This document shows, piece after piece, positions 63,045-64,000 of a stretch of DNA of 64,000 nucleotides. Origin of the DNA: Rhodeus uyekii. Lineage: Eukaryota; Chordata; Actinopteri; Cypriniformes; Acheilognathidae. Where the stretch lies: assembly GCA_037043235.1 (NCBI GenBank), contig JAWRVZ010000282.1, positions 372,001-436,000 on the forward strand, in the 5' to 3' direction. Both the position numbers and the translations under genes were made by a program. The notes under the pieces were generated by a model. The model had not been told where the DNA came from. It worked only from the letters and a program-made list of their open reading frames with translations, and made no database searches. The stretch's first letter is position 1; each line of letters opens with the position of its first letter.

Positions 63045-63605
63045 CCAATCCAGATAAACAATCCAATCCTATTATGTCGACGTTTTTGAAGTGGAACCGC
63101 CAAACTCCCTATTTGTCTTAGCATTTTTGATTCTTTAATGTCGCCGAACACTAATATCTCGAGCAAATAACTCGGACAAATTCGCCACTACATGGTTATC
63201 TCGTGAGTCATGCACGTGCCTAGTTACTGCACATGCGCTGAGTTTGCGTTGCATGTGGATCGCGGTCCTGGTCGCTTTGTCAGTGACGCTTTCAAAGCGT
63301 CACGCAGGACTCTCTGAAGTGAAAGCACGTTCACGTATGTTGTGATTGTTTACGCTGTGAGTGAAATTGTGTTTGCAATGTTGGAGAATATAATTAAAGG
63401 TTTGTATGGAGAATGGAAGGTGTTTTTTATTGTATACTGGTAAATCTCTGCTGTTAGTTGGTGCACTTATGCCTTTTGTTGTTAGAAAACATATACAGTG
63501 TATGTACATTTTTATTCGATCGCTTCATCTAATAAATAGATAAACGGTTATCTTGATACTTTTTGGCAACCCTCGAGGCCGTCGAGATAACTGCATTCTA
63601 CTGTA
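63045..63605. mobile_element. pogo-like MITE, probable
   Basis: The right end, reverse-complemented, reads TACAGTAGAATGCAGTTATC, a pogo/Tigger-type end. The interior repeats TATCTCG/CTCGAG words and has a 21-bp perfect palindrome at 63283-63303 (GTGACGCTTTCAAAGCGTCAC). The left end is unclear. Confidence 0.5.
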
Positions 63606-63654
63606 TATATGTATATATAGAGAGAGAAAGTATCATTTTAAGGGAAAAATAAGT

Positions 63655-63807
63655 TGATTTTAAATTTCATGGCATCAATACATCTCAAAGTTGGGACAAG
63701 GCCATCTTTACCATCCGCTCTTTTTATAATAGTCTGCAAACATCTGGGAACTGAGGAGACAAGTCGCTCCATTTTAGGAATAGGAGAGTTGTCCCATTCT
63801 TGTCTAA
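63655..63807. mobile_element. DNA transposon remnant, possibly Kolobok-like
   Basis: The phrases CATCTCAAAGTTGGGACAAGGCC and GTCCCATTCTTGTCTAATA resemble a common zebrafish DNA element, tentatively Kolobok. It is cut by the pogo-like MITE that follows at 63810. Confidence 0.4.
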
Positions 63808-63809
63808 TA

Positions 63810-64000
63810 CAGTAGAACCCAGACTTACGAAAATAATCCGTCTCGTGGTTGGCTTCGTAAGTCGATCTTTTCGTAAGTCGGTCAGGCTTTTACATGTAAA
63901 TTGCCTAATCTGTTCCAAGCCCTATGAAAACACCACATTTAATTTTATAATAAAGCTAAAATACACTCACCATACTGTACACTGTTTATACTATCCATTT
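63810..64000. mobile_element. pogo-like MITE, cut by window end
   Basis: TA at 63808-63809, then CAGTAGAACCCAGACTTACG. It shares TTTTACATGTAAATTGCCTAA and GTTCCAAGCCCTATG with the element at 48502, in the same orientation. Its right end lies outside the window. Confidence 0.72.

Overview
This window looks like teleost fish chromosomal DNA, most likely from a cyprinid. That identity is inferred from the repeat families: a 5S-rRNA-derived SINE3, Sushi-like chromodomain Ty3/Gypsy elements, DIRS-type retroelements, L2 LINEs, Tc1/pogo/hAT elements and AT-rich single-copy spacer. I found no host protein-coding gene, tRNA gene or CRISPR array. Nearly every credible reading frame belongs to a transposable element.

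Layout. 0-3 kb: the end of an LTR, a hAT MITE (8-bp TSD), a solo Gypsy LTR (5-bp TSD) and a DIRS fragment. 4.6-10.3 kb: a minus-strand Sushi-like element (4715-9654, TSD GGGAC) inserted into the LTR of an older relative; its 1280-codon gag-pol frame is open but is cut from the chromodomain by one TAG. 10.4-18.9 kb: a foldback element, a Harbinger-like remnant, SINE3, two DIRS remnants and a pogo-like MITE. 22.4-28.4 kb: the most unusual unit, an LTR element with Gag and a protease-like frame but no recognisable RT or integrase. Its gag ends in TGA-CTAG and the same frame then stays open for 455 codons. Its left end is a palindrome of LTR ends, so both outer ends are the same LTR terminus. 28.8-35.4 kb: DIRS pol remnant and nested L2 LINE pieces. 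36.5-39.0 kb: a non-autonomous LTR element (TSD TCTTG) holding 22 tandem copies of a 27-bp unit that is open in all six frames. 40.8-46.6 kb: dead Tc1 element, a solo LTR split by a hAT element, and a third DIRS copy. 50.3-56.5 kb: a second, decayed Sushi-like element (TSD GGGAT) inside a Tc1-like element. 59.6-64 kb: solo LTRs, a proline-rich LTR element, a strong hairpin and several MITEs.

The elements do not work together as one system. They form layers of insertions whose order can be read from target-site duplications. The stretches between them (about 3-4.3, 11.5-12.9, 14-16.6, 18.9-22.2, 46.6-50.2 and 56.5-59.6 kb) look like intergenic or intronic DNA. Family names are assigned from visible motifs and general knowledge of the families; no database search was possible.
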